A stretch of 64,000 nucleotides of DNA from Morchella semilibera (lineage: Eukaryota > Ascomycota > Pezizomycetes > Pezizales > Morchellaceae). Where the stretch lies: NCBI GenBank assembly GCA_009192285.1, contig WBVU01000005.1:682001-746000 (forward strand), given 5' to 3'. The notes under the pieces were generated by a model. It did no database searches and was not told the DNA's origin. It worked only from the letters and a program-made list of their open reading frames with translations. The position numbers were made by a program, and so were the translations under genes. Position 1 is the first letter of the stretch. Every line of letters begins with the position of its first letter. Positions 12,223-23,700 of this stretch are shown piece by piece.

Positions 12223-12847
12223 GGAGACACTCTACTATCTTGCCAACAGTATCCTACACGCACATATTGGTGACAGAACACAATGTATTGGATGCCACCT
12301 GACGTACCGGTTCTTGTACCGCCACGTGTGTGTTACTACAGTATATACCAAAAAAGCGGGTGTATCTAGTACCTTATCTGTCAGAATACCATGACACTCC
12401 GGTATTGCTACAGCATTGCTATGGTATAATGGCCGAAACTCCGATCTAATTCGGAAGTTTTTCACGATACCGTATTGCTATGGTATCTATTACATCCCCT
12501 TTTTTGGTACTGTATGTAATCAACAAGGCCAAGCCTGTTCCACTCGGCGCTGTCCTGGCGCTTGTTACATGGCATCGCTTGTAACTTTTCAACCAGACAA
12601 GATATCAATCTGTGAAATCAAAATCTCTATTATACCTATACCTGCAATTTGATTTCACATATTTTTGGAGGGGTATTGTTTAATATCAGTCGTATATTGT
12701 GGCTGGAACAGGTGGCGTAGCCTGGTTCTGTTGCCACATCAACCACCGCATCTCATCTTTATCCTCCTAGACATCCCCCACAGACCAGCAGCACCCACAG
12801 CTATGCGTAAGGACCGTTACATACCCCAAGGTTCCCCGCTCAGCTGC
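12223..12847. other. Upstream region of the 12.8-kb gene
   Basis: AT-rich intergenic DNA. The frame of the downstream gene stays open back to an ATG at 12665, so translation could start there or at the ATG at 12803. I prefer 12848, where the protein-like sequence begins. No clear promoter element can be fixed. Confidence 0.4.
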
Positions 12848-14074
12848 ATGCCGTCACTGCCGAGACCTGCTTCGTCAGAGCCTCACCTCGTCCTCGACCC
12901 CGCGACACCTGCGGAGGACCAGACTAAACCGTTTCAGACCCCCCCTCTCTCCGTATCCGCCTTCTTCACCGTGATCGAGAGCTTTCTCGAGAGCGATTAC
13001 TACTCCGAGCAGGGGCAGTCTCTCGTGCTCGAGCATGTCGCACCGTCTCGCTTCAGCTATTTCCAGGACTGGATACAGGAGCGGAACAAGCACCTCCGGT
13101 TTGCTAGCCACCCCCCCCCCAAGAAAGAGATCAGTACCTTTGATATATGGTGGCTAACTAACATGCATAGCTACGCGTACGACGAGCCACTCCGCACCCT
13201 CACCCTCCGTGCAATGCCCACGGCCGTGCACGAGGCGCTCATCACCTGGCTGACAGGGGTAGTCAACAACCTACACACCATCCTCTCCACCGACGAGAAG
13301 TCGCGATCGCGCGTGTCGCTGGTCGGCAGCCGCAATGTGGGTCTGCGAAGTGGGTCAGTGCGCCAGCCGGATGCGGCCTTCTTCTCTGCGCGGCTCGCGG
13401 CGGATGGGCGGTGGCAGCGCGATCCTTTCCCGAGGGTGGTGTTCGAGGTCGCATTCAAGCGGCGGTATAAGGAGGTGGTGGAGGTGGCAAGGCAGTGGTT
13501 GACGGGGTCAGGGGGCAGAGTCGTGGTCGTGGTGGTTGTGAATATCGAGGAGGGGGCTATTACGGCTGCGGGCGCTGAAGCGGAGGGGGCGGTGGTGCAA
13601 GACAAGGACGAAGATGAAGAGGGGGAGGAACGTTTCTCTTCGCCCTCCCACCTCGAGGAGTTCCATAGAACCTGTCACAGTGACACATCGCAGTGGGTTG
13701 GACCCCTCATGGCCACAATCGAACTCTTCCGCCTCTCCGGCGCCGAAATAGTCCGCGATGGGCCCAAATACGTATATATATCCCCACCCACTATATCACC
13801 GCTCCTTTAACCAAACCAGGAGATTCAGAACATGCTCCCACGCACTCCCGAGCCGGACCCTGTGCTGCAAATCGCGGACCTGATGCCGGGCTGCGCGGCG
13901 GACGATCACCGCGTCGTCCCGCTGCCGCTGGAGCCGTACCGCGAGGAGCTGGACATGGCAGTGACGGATTTGGCGTTGGCAAGAAATGCGGCGGTGCATA
14001 CGGCGCGGAAGAGGGCCAGGGGCGAGGGGGCCGGATTCGACGGAGAGGAGTTTGAGCAGCAGGAGCAGGAGTAA
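12848..14074 (+). CDS. Conserved-looking fungal protein, possible PD-(D/E)XK nuclease-like fold
   Basis: Two exons, 12848-13771 and 13820-14074, joined across a 48-nt phase-0 intron (GTATAT...CTTTAAC...CCAG). The product is about 392 residues from 12848. The N-terminus is Pro-rich. The middle has a QPDAAFF segment followed by PRVVFEVAFKRRY and ARQWLTG...VVVVVVVNIE. A D...(hydrophobic)E-V-x-F-K pattern between strands is what PD-(D/E)XK-fold proteins show; that reading is inference. The C-terminus is acidic and Gln-rich. At 13134-13170 there is a sequence with intron signals, but removing its 37 nt would shift the frame, so I leave it in. It follows a ten-C run at 13111-13120. No neighbour suggests a pathway. 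Confidence 0.6.
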
Positions 14075-15019
14075 GAGGGGAGGGACACGAAGAGGGTTCG
14101 GGGTAGGCACCTCCCAATGCCAGTATTCTTGGACAGAATCAGGGAGTTATGGAAGCAGTTAAGTCAGTGGAAGAGGATCAAGCGGGCTGTAATGCTATTG
14201 GCGTGATTAACATATCAGATGATGAGGTCTCAGAGCTTCAAGTGCTCCACAATGCTACTATTACCAAGGAAGGTTCCTCATCTCCCTTTTGCTAGGACCG
14301 GCGGTATGAACCCACGTTTTGATATCCCCTCTTCTCACAATTTTAGGCTCGATTGGCCATCAAACCTACGTTATTCTTAGGGGTTGATCTACAGGTGAAG
14401 GCAAGAAAACAAGGTTATATTGATTACTCTTCAGCCTTGGTTTAAGGAGACTTGTGGGATAGGGATTAGGGACAGTATTCTTAACCAAGTATTTGCTTGT
14501 GTATTTTGTGTCTATCCTTCCCCCACTCTAATCCGGACCGCCATTATGCTTTCTCTTTTCATCTTCTTTTGGTAGAGGCTCTGAGCAAGGAAACCTTATA
14601 GAGCAGTGCGATTAGTAGTTAAAAGCAGTTACTATAGTTTAGACATCTTGCAGTAGGAATAAGTCTTTATACCACTGGATATACTCTATGTAATGATTGT
14701 ACCTAGGAGTAATATAAATAATTTCGCAACAATACTTGCTCTGTAAATGAATGTTATTGTATTTTAAATTTTAGAAATGATGGCTCGAGAGGATCAGTTT
14801 GGGGGAGGGTGGGGTAGCCTTGCGGGCTGGTGGCAGTCTTAACCTGACATCTTGATGAAGGAGTGGCTAAAGTACAGCCACTCTGTAAAAGTGTTATTCA
14901 TTTCGTTAGTTTAGTTTTAATTAATATCATTACATAGTGTGGTACCCGTAATTTTGTTATTAAAATTTAGATACAAACTGCGGAAATATATAATATAATT
15001 CATGACTAAATAAAAGGTA
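14075..15019. other. Intergenic, one tiny ORF
   Basis: A 48-codon plus-strand frame at 14149-14295 (MEAVKSVEEDQAG start, ISDDEVSELQ inside) reads like protein but is too short to assign. The rest, up to the pogo element, is AT-rich DNA without recognisable features. Confidence 0.35.
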
Positions 15020-15119
15020 ACGTTTGGTACGGGGTAACGGGACAAGACAGGGTAATAGGGAACGACTTCAGGGTCAGCTGCGGGGTCAATAGAAATCCCG
15101 TTAACCACCAGACAACAAA

Positions 15120-17609
15120 ATGCCAAAATACAAGCAAAGAGATATCACCAACAGGAAGGAGGACAACATTCAGGCGGCAATAAGGGACTTCAATTCAGGA
15201 AGGTTCAGCACTATGAGAGCCGCTGCAGCTGAATATGATGTCCCAATCAATACCCTTAGCTGAAGACTTAAGGGGGCACAACCACGATCCCAATCTCACC
15301 CTGAGAGCTCTCTACTTACACCTGAACAAGAGGAAGCTATTGTGCGACTTTGTTTGAAGCTGGATAGCTGGGGCAACCCGTTAAAGTTGCCTTATGTGAA
15401 GGCTTTAGCACTTCATTTGCAACCTATCGAGCATAAAAAAGAACCAGGAAAGCATTGGATATCCAGATTTCTCAACCGGCACCCTATACTTGCTAGTAAA
15501 ATAGCTACTCGAATTGATAGACAGCGAGCAACTGCTGATAACCCGAAGGTTTTAGCATATTTCTTTCAGCTTGTATGTCCATTACCTCCATTGTTATGAA
15601 AACCATACTTATATATCCGTAGCTGGAAAAGGTTGTTAGAGAGCACAATATTCAACCAAATAACATATGGAATATTGATGAGAAGGGGTTTTTGATAGGG
15701 CCAGCAGCCAAATGTCGGGTAATTTGCCGTAGAGGGAGGAAGAATCCGAGATTGGTACAGGATGGGACCATGTCCCAGCGTCTTGGCATTTGTTCCAACA
15801 GTTCGGTAGGCGATGTACAGTTGTGATTGTTAGGGTAATGTTAAGCGAGAGCGGGGAGTGCGAGGTGGAGGCTGTCGTCATTAGGTTCTGGGAGGTTCGA
15901 TGCCGTGATGGATTGGTAATGTAGAATAGCGGAGATGTTGGGGAGGATTACGGGGTGTGGTAGAAACGGGTTTCTATGAGGTCTCATGAGCGAAAGTGTG
16001 AGTCATAGCGGACTAGGGGAGGAGGTGTGTTAAATAGCGGGGATAGATGTTTTCCTTAGTCCTTTCTTTCTTTTCTCTCTGTCTCGTCTTCCTGTTCTCT
16101 CGGTACATAGGAATCTACTCCTATCTCTAAGCCATAGCCTCTCGTACCAAAGACTCGATCCTCTGACAAGAGGAAACTCATAGCACTTCTCATCGTTCTC
16201 GTTGAGGTCCATTCGGTCCTCACTCTCCCTGCTCCGGGCTCTTGTGCCTTTGCTCTTGCCTTTGCCTTTGCCGGTGCCTGTGCTTGTGCATGCCCGGTGT
16301 TGTCCCTGTCTTCATCAGCCCCTCGTCGAGTAGACTGTGCTCCTCGAGTTCCTCTGCGTCATCATTGTCATCTTCTTCTTTGCGTCGGGTTACTCCGTCA
16401 CAGAGCAGAAACTTCGTAACAGTAATTGAAGGGGTATCAGCTGCCGGAGGATTGCTGAAACCAATGATTATACATCAAGGAAAATCACATATTACTGGCT
16501 GGTATACTTATGGTGATGCAAAGGAGCCGGCTACTTTTGCAATATCGAGCAAGGGGTGGACAGATAACGAATTAGGTGTGGAATATATCAAAGAAGTATT
16601 TGACAAACAGACTAAGGAAATGTTAGTATGTCTATTCATAATATAAAACATACTAACAGAATCTAGGGCTGATGGAGGAACCCGTCTCTTAATCCTGGAT
16701 GGTCATAATTCCTACACCAGCCCCGATTTCTTAATATATGCTATCGAACATGATATCATTATTTTATGTCTTCCTTCTCATACCAGCCATATTCTCTAGC
16801 CTTTGGATGTTGGTCTATTTGCTAAACTACAACGCTACTACTCAGCTGAACTTGATAAATGGACTAGTCATGGTCTCAGAACCGTTAATAAAGCGGAATT
16901 CTTCAAGTATGTATATTCATATAAAATACAACTAGTATAACCACTAATGTACATCAGACTGTTGATTGAAGCTAGAAAGCAATCATATAGCACAAGGGCG
17001 ATCAAAACTGCATTTGAAGCAACTGGAATATATCCACTCAATTCAAGGAAGGTATTACAGGTACCGGCCAGGAGTATTCTCCAAAATAGTCCTTCACCAC
17101 CTCAAACGCAGCTACCTACCACACCAAAGACTGGTCGGCAGCTCAACCGATTAGGGAGAGAGCTCTTAGGACTCATACAATCAGAAACCCCACGGTCCCA
17201 AAGAATCAGAGCTGGTATAAAAAAGATAGTGAAGTTTGGAGAGAAAGCGGATGCAAATCTTGATGTGGAGGTATTCCGGCACCAACAACTCAGGGAACAA
17301 GTATCTAAGAGGCCCAAAAGGCCTACTCAAGACCACCAAGTACTATCTAGAGCGCGTGTGGTTTCCATACAGGATCTAGTACGTCTTAGGAACGAGAGAC
17401 TTTTAGCAGATCAAAGGAAGAGAGTCAAAGCCAAAGCCAAAGTCCCATGCAAAAGAACATCTAACAAGCAAGTAACAGTAGAGAGTAGCGAGTCTGAGCA
17501 TTGGGAGGAGCATGAGACAGAGTCAGAGGAGAGCATGAGCGAACTACAGGATGGTAATAATGGAGGTATAGGGGATGTGATAGTGGTAGGGCGCCGGGAA
17601 GCATCTTGA
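15120..17609 (+). pseudogene. pogo/Fot1-type DDE transposase
   Basis: The reading starts at the ATG at 15120 with a psq-type helix-turn-helix (AAAAEYDVPINTLS). It continues through a CENP-B-type HTH (LTPEQEEAIVRLCLKLDSWG ... HWISRFLNRHP) into the catalytic core: NIWNIDEKGFLIG (first Asp), LLILDGHNSYTS (second Asp) and PSHTSH...PLDVG (third Asp), the DD35D pattern. Introns fit at 15573-15622, 16622-16666 and 16907-16957. A solo LTR interrupts it at 15771-16402 just after the first Asp. Two in-frame stops are seen: TGA at 15261 (probably from CGA) and a TAG in the HTSH-L-PLD motif (probably from CAG). Both fit C-to-T change. The C-terminus is basic, then Ser/Glu-rich. Confidence 0.88.
15771..16402 (+). 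mobile_element. Solo LTR, family A, copy A1
   Basis: A 632-bp TGTCCC...TCACA unit with near-matching 5-bp flanks (GACCA / GAGCA), sitting inside the pogo transposase. Its parts resemble an LTR: a TTAAATAGC TATA-like segment, a pyrimidine-rich CTTTCTTTCTTTTCTCTCTGTC stretch and tandem CCTTTG/CCGGTG repeats. No internal retroelement region is attached. Confidence 0.85.
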
Positions 17610-17777
17610 TATCTTGCATACATGACAATATATAATGCTCTCTGCCTTCTAATCTCTCTACCTTCTCCTGTAGTTTGGAATTCTCCTATATGCTAGCTGT
17701 TACTCATAGGTAGGTCGTGGTCCTCGCCTGTAGTTGTCCCACTTTCCCATCATATCCCGTTACCATATACCAAACGT

Positions 17778-18033
17778 TAAGTCATTGGTCTTATTCTTCA
17801 CTGATTCTGGCCATCATTGGTAATTGGCTGGGGAAGTCTTGTCTTGGGGCTATTGCTGGTCTGCCAATATTACATAACAGAAATCAGGACTACGAATATC
17901 TTTGGCGAGCGGCTGTATCTTTGTTATCTCCCCAAAAATTGGTTAAAGGATCAACTCTGCCAATTGCAATTTTGGTTTACGAACAGCTAATGAATCACAG
18001 TTGAATGTTTCTATAAAGGTATTCCCAATTCCC
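17778..18033. other. Short intergenic gap
   Basis: A plus-strand frame of 95 codons (17717-18004) overlaps the pogo end and has no recognisable domain. I treat it as chance. Confidence 0.4.
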
Positions 18034-19106
18034 TTCGCTGGTGATTAGCTGCTGTCAACTTTTGAGGGGCCACTCGGGCGAATGGCTAGGGCACCGGTAA
18101 AAGTAGACCGGTCAGTAGCTAGTAGTATTCAGTAAGGATATAGCATCCATCCGCATCTTGACCAAGAACGGGGAAAGAATTGAAATCATCGACTTCTAGA
18201 ATCTCGAAGTGAAGAAAAACACAAGGTGGAATTTGTGGGCACGGGCGCCAAACGGGAATGTGGCTGTTCAGTATCGTAAATAGAACCAAAATAATACCTT
18301 CGGCGACATGTGATGCGACGTTTAATCCAACTTAGACTAGCTAGCTAGGAGACTGTCTTTAATTGGGGCTTGGGGGTGTGGCAAGGCCTTCTTTTCGGTG
18401 TAAGGTAGACTGTCATTAGTACCGAGCTGTCGAGAATTTAGACCTTCGGAATATCATTTTTTAGGATGGAAGTAACAAAAAGCCAGAGTGATTTAGGGCC
18501 CCAAGCACCGCAGCAGCTTCCGAATTAAGCACTTGGGGTATAGGAAAAACATGGAGGCACAAAGTTTGGAGGCATCGGAACCGACGATCAAGTGTTCATT
18601 CAGCCAACCACCGAATCAGGAGGCAGAGCACGTGAAAGCCTCATAGATCTGATTACAGAGGGCCCAAGAACCTGGAAGCTGGGTCTAGAGCAGGTACAGC
18701 GGCGGGTAATAAGTCATCGGATGACCTAACCACAATTTTGCCTGCAAACGCGCGTTCTGGTGACGTTCCGTCCGACGACTTATTACCCACCGCTGTACAA
18801 TATCTAGTTCGGCCAATAGGAATCTTTCCATACCTGCGCGATCCACCACCTACAGGGCCCTTGCATTGCACAGATGAATCGTTGTTATTGGTTCGGTTGG
18901 ATATCTGTCCTGGCACCGCACCACAATAAGCGAACATACATCATCTATCGCTTATCTCTTTTGCTCGTGAAGCTACCAACATTAAAGGAGGCTACAGAGT
19001 GCACCGTGCACCCGAAAATTCCCTCAGAAATATGCCGCCTGTACTGACTGGTTCATGGTTCCGGAGGTGGCCCCTCAAGAGTTGGCAGCATTTAATCACC
19101 AGCGAA
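18034..19106. mobile_element. TIR element (1,073 bp) with 40-bp inverted ends
   Basis: The left end (18034-18073, starting TTCGCTGGTGATTA and ending GAGGGGCCAC) matches the inverted right end (19067-19106) at 36 of 40 positions. No transposase frame lies inside, and no matching target duplication is visible. A 105-bp inverted-repeat MITE lies within it. Probably a non-autonomous DNA transposon; the superfamily is undetermined. Confidence 0.7.
18694..18798. mobile_element. MITE G, copy 1 (105 bp)
   Basis: The left arm GTACAGCGGCGGGTAATAAG and the right arm CTTATTACCCACCGCTGTAC are near-perfect inverted repeats around a short spacer, so the whole unit can fold as a hairpin. A related, more diverged unit is at 30461-30577. 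If the TA just inside each end is the target duplication, the element would be of Tc1/mariner type; this is inference. Confidence 0.65.
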
Positions 19107-20211
19107 AGAGATACACATTGTTTGAACCGACATCTGTAGGGGATTAGTCATGAAGTTATATAGTTCACGAATGGGAATTATTTTGTTATTTTTTCAGGGT
19201 GTCGGGAATCGCAACGTGTGTTATTGGTTATTTGAATGCAGTTTGATTTCTAGCATCAAGGGAGTGAGCGGAGCGGGCTTTGGAAAGAAGGAAGCGAACC
19301 AACCGTTGATGAATGAGGGGGCGGTGTGTCGTTTAGAATAGGGACAGTAGGGGTTATGACTCCCCCCTGTTGTTTGTCCAGCTACGAAGTAGACCCCCCC
19401 CCCGGGGGACTGTAACGGTGCCACATGAACAGGTGCCACTGATCATGAGGCTCTGCCCATAGAGACGTCTTGGAAGTCCCCTAAAGCAGCGACACAGCCC
19501 CACCTTCCCGATCGGGAACAGTCCAGGATACTTGGCTACAACATGCAGTTAAATGAATGGACGTTTTCTTTTAATCCATCACAACTAGCTACCTTTGGAC
19601 CGGCTTCTACATTCCTTCGGCACCACATTGATAAACGAAGCGAAGTGCAGCATCAGATTGCAAGCAAAAGTCACCTCGTGCCTAGAACACACGGGCGTTT
19701 ATCGGGATGTCGGCTTACCGGATTACACGTGGGTTCCGTTCCATGCTAGCCCATCACCCCCGTGAGTTTGCGTATCATCTACGCGGTTCCGGTCTCGTTC
19801 AACCGATCCGTATCATCAAACCCATTTGCACCCAAGCATATCAACTGTGTCCGGCGAGTTATAGCAAAAGCTTGTTATAACGGTACGCTCCGGAATAGAA
19901 TTTGGTACCGTTATAGAAAGGTTACCCTTATATAAAACGTACTAGTGCTGAAGGCCGAGCAAAAAGGACCGGGAAGTGCTACCGCTATAGAGAGATTACC
20001 CTTATGGAAGGTACGTTATAGCACGCCACCGATGTATGCATAAGTACTTACTATGTGGCTCCATAGAAGTACTCGACCGACGGGAGCACTTCCAAGCCGG
20101 ATGATTTGGCTAACCGGGTCATAAAGCTGGAGAAGGTAATGTTTGCAACGGTACACCTGGGTATTTCGAGTGAGCATTGCTTTAACTGTTATCTAGGTTT
20201 TAAGCACCACG
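19107..20211. repeat. Intergenic with diverged direct repeats
   Basis: Between about 19860 and 20030 the phrase TACCG-TATAGA-AG-TTACCCTTAT occurs twice (near 19905 and 19980) with GGTACG-type borders, a short diverged tandem duplication. A ten-C run with GGGGG follows near 19393. No gene is seen in the rest. Confidence 0.4.
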
Positions 20212-20556
20212 ATGGAGGGCGGACTCCAGAAGGTGAAGGACGAGTTAAAGGAAGAGGTGAAGGGCGAGTTAACAATGAGCTTGGAAAAAGGCTTGGAAAG
20301 GAGCTTAGGGGAGAGTTTGGGGGAGAGCTTGGGAAAAAGATTGGAAAAGAGCTTGGAAAGGAGCTTGGAAAAGAGCTTGGAAAGGAGCTTGGAAAGGAGC
20401 TTGGAAAAGAACTTGGGGGAGAGCTTGGAAAAGAGGTTAGAAAAGGGTTTGGCAATGGCCAATGATGGAATCAAAGATCTCCGTGCATGGGTAAGATGGA
20501 TTGTGGGTACATTTTGTGTTGGGGTACGTTATCGGTGGGTGGATTCTCCTGCATAA
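20212..20556 (+). CDS. Small coiled-coil protein with C-terminal hydrophobic segment
   Basis: A 114-codon frame. Residues about 8-75 are runs of L-E-K-S-L-E-R-S type, an amphipathic Leu/Glu/Lys/Arg helix from a 12-15 bp tandem DNA repeat. The end, DLRAWVRWIVGTFCVGV, looks like a short membrane or hydrophobic anchor. The layout (charged coiled coil, then R-W-hydrophobic segment) resembles small coiled-coil proteins with a terminal membrane helix; that is inference. The +1 frame (20106-20465, LGKELGKE) is also open because of the repeat. A further exon may lie at 20637-20750. Confidence 0.4.
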   Translation: MEGGLQKVKDELKEEVKGELTMSLEKGLERSLGESLGESLGKRLEKSLERSLEKSLERSLERSLEKNLGESLEKRLEKGLAMANDGIKDLRAWVRWIVGTFCVGVRYRWVDSPA

Positions 20557-20636
20557 CTCTGGGCTAACGAATCTACTAGATCATGTTGAAAGTCGTTCTT
20601 TATGACCGTTATGTTGAGGATGAAATGGGGGAATGA

Positions 20637-20750
20637 ATGGGGGAGAGGCTGGGAGGGATGGAGACGAGGCTTACCACAATGACCCACTATGCTATAACTC
20701 AGCTTAAGCTAGAGTTGAATGTTGAGGATCAACAAGGGAAGTCTGGCTAG
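20637..20750 (+). CDS. 37-residue ORF, possible further exon of the coiled-coil gene
   Basis: MGERLGGMETRLTTMTHYA... continues the heptad-like Leu/Arg/Glu pattern of the frame upstream, which ends 80 bases before. No splice pair was fixed, so the link is a suggestion only. Confidence 0.25.
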   Translation: MGERLGGMETRLTTMTHYAITQLKLELNVEDQQGKSG

Positions 20751-23700
20751 AACGACAAGAACCAGTGGGAGGCCCGGGGGGAGTCTAGTTCTCTCTGTTT
20801 ACTTGAATGTGTTTGCTATTAGGCGTTTTTAGAAACTTGAACGGAAATCGGAACAATCGCTGGTTTTGCTTTAGATCAGTACACGCTTTGTAGACCTTTC
20901 TGGTTTTAATCTGCCCTTGGCGTCCGTAACCTAACTCTGTATTATTGGCCCCAAACCCCCGACCACCACCAGACATGACCCGACTCCACCCCGTGGGTAT
21001 TTGTACCGAAACATTGGCTATCCCCGGCCAGGGATTATCGCTCGCGTGATTGGTTGAATTACATAGATCTGCATGAGCAGTTTCCCACATGCAATTTTCA
21101 TCTCTAGAGGCTAGCGTTGTCGTGCGTAACTGTCTTAGGGCACGATCCTGATGCGGTCTTTTTCTCTGGCTCTGTTACTTGGCATTCATTACTAAGCGAA
21201 AGGCTAGACCGCATTATGTTCTAGGGTCGGGATATGGGGAAGCGGACACATGTAACCGAATTAGAGCTGGCGGGGATAAAGCGAGACGAGAGGAGGGTGG
21301 GGGGCCCCATCCTCTCCATCTTTTCTATCTCCGTTACAATACAACGCCATCAACTGGTTGCAGGTATTGAGCTACGCCTTTCTTCAACAGCGTTCTTAGA
21401 TTTCCTAGATTGAAGAGTTCCCGAGTAAACACTCATCATCAGTTCAACCCATTGAATGACTTCCACGGGTCCGTTGTTTCGTGGCAACTAAGGCAAGCCT
21501 CAAGTTTCAAGTTCCGACTGTTATAGTAGCTAAGTTAACGGGGTGGCCGAGAAAATTAGTACCGGCGACGAAGAGAACGGCAGCACAGATTTCCCCGGCC
21601 CCAATGCTTTGCCTGGGTGGACGCTCACATCTGAGAAGGTAAGCATTCGCATAACGAACCGATAGTCACTTGCGAAAATGCTTAGTGGCTGCCAGGAACC
21701 TGCATCTCCTGCTACAGAAATCAAGAACTTGAGATCAATAACTGAGCACGGATTTAGGAGGGCTGACAAAAGATTTGATGGCTTGGGTACCTGGATTAGG
21801 GGCGGATATTAGGGTTCGGTGTGGGAACGATGGGTCTTGGCTTCGCAGGAGTACATTGTTGCACCAGTCCTTGAAATTGCTGGCTTCTTCCGCTGACATA
21901 TCTCAAGACGATGCTTAAAAATCCCTATAGCCGCTAAGTGGCGGTGAATTGGGACCTGGGCAGTGGATTGTGTGTTTGTGGTGGGCCACATACCCCGCCA
22001 CTGGTTAGTCACCTACTTCCAAGGCTCCGGCATAAAGTGATCAAACGGTCACGGTTTGTCCTAAAGGTAGGCAGTAGTGCTTGAGATATGTACCCCGGGG
22101 GAGGTGATGCAACGAGCTCAATATTCTGGTGTCGCGACCACCATCAAAGCTAGACCCAGTCAATTCCTTCCATTTTTATTTCCAGTTAGTATTATTATAT
22201 AGGTCCGCCTGGTGCAATCTGACATATATGAATTACTTCCTAACTTTTGGGCATGGTAGCCAGTAGCTGCTTAAGGACCCCCGGGGTACATAGTGTTCTT
22301 GAACCCGAAAGTGGGGGGGTCTTTTCCCCAGTAGAGAAGGCCGTTCAAGAAGGAAACACTCACTCTAGAGAGGAACGTTTAGTATACCTGGAATCTCTTG
22401 GCTTGTTCCCTTCATACCTGGGCACGTTGGGAACGTTCCCATCTTTCCCGTGTCCCCTCGGGGACCGGAACACACTTCGTAGTCAAAGTTATCAGATCCT
22501 GCATTCCATTACCACCACTGATCTCCATTGTAAAGCAGTGCGATGATGACTCAATGCTGTCTGGGCTACCTCAAGTGTAGCCTCCTGAAGGCCGCCAATA
22601 ATTATAAGGACTACATGGATCCAGCCAGCTGGGATAAAAAATGAACTCTTTCAATCCGTCTTGACAATTCTCCCACCTGTCAGGGGTGGTGCAATCAACA
22701 CTAGCTTAGACCCCAGCAACCTCACCCCCCAACAACCTTTACCATCTAAATTTACCTCCATTTTCTTATGTAGGAAAGCCTCCTAATATTACTGGCTTCC
22801 GCCTCTAGTACAGGTGGCCAGAAAAGCCAGAATTTCCTTGCTCCACCAACTGACGAGGCAATGGTATCCTGCCCGCGGTCCACGTGTAAGTCGACCAAGG
22901 GGAGGATGGGAGTGGCACAGTATCCGGTACATCCTATACGGTGCCCCTTCCCGTGAGATACTGGTGGGGTACTCATGGCAAGTGGTGCTGGGAAAATATC
23001 AATGACATATTGGACCTCCGCTGGCCTATGGCTCTTATAGTGAAGCTGGAGTGCTCGAAACCTGCAAGCCTTGGTTGCTAGGACACCCCAAACACCGCGT
23101 CTCATGCCAGGATGCCCCTCGTGGCACGCAACTGCCCCTTTCCACAGCCCCTAACCACCGAGTCACACGTGTGCTCGTACGGGGGATCAGACTCAGGCCA
23201 TTCTACCACATGCCCGCACCCACTGACGCTCCTTGTCGCCCGGCTCGAGAGCCTTATCGGTCTCCTGATTACCTGATACGGCGGCCCTGTTAGCCCCGGA
23301 GGTCTTACAGTAACCCCTTGTGGAGCTTTTACTTTCACGCGCCTCTACCCGTCCTGATGCTCCTACCTCCCCTGTTGGCGCGGCGAAGAGCCCTGCTGCT
23401 GTTGGTCCTGGGATAGAGACGGTAACTGCTGTCTGTTAGAACCAAGATACAATCGCGACGCTAATGTACCCGTGTAAAGGGCGCCCAAGCTCTGTAATGA
23501 CTGCTCGTCTAGCAAAAGATCGATATCTGCTCTCCCAATCGCCTCCTGACCGTACGTGGCTGGTACCCGGAGGACATAGGACCTATGTATGCTCTGGAGC
23601 TGCATCCAAGGTGGCACTCAAACCCGACCCTTAGTTCTGTTTTCCTAGAAGTGTTTTGTCGTCTGTTCCGGTAGGACAGTTGGGAGCAGATGACAGGGCT

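Larger units (their letters stand above)
15020..17777 (+). mobile_element. pogo/Fot1-type DNA transposon with nested solo LTR
   Basis: The left end ACGTTTGGTAC...GGTAACGGGA and the right end, read inverted, ACGTTTGGTATATGGTAACGGGA, are imperfect terminal inverted repeats. TA dinucleotides flank both sides (15018-15019 and 17778-17779), as expected of Tc1/mariner-superfamily elements. Without the 632-bp LTR insertion the element is about 2.1 kb, the usual size of Fot1/pogo elements. It is complete in outline but its gene is broken. Confidence 0.88.

Noticed and set aside
13134-13170. 37-nt candidate intron in the 12.8-kb gene
   Set aside because: It has GT, CTAAC and TAG signals but is very short and its removal breaks a frame that is protein-like on both sides.
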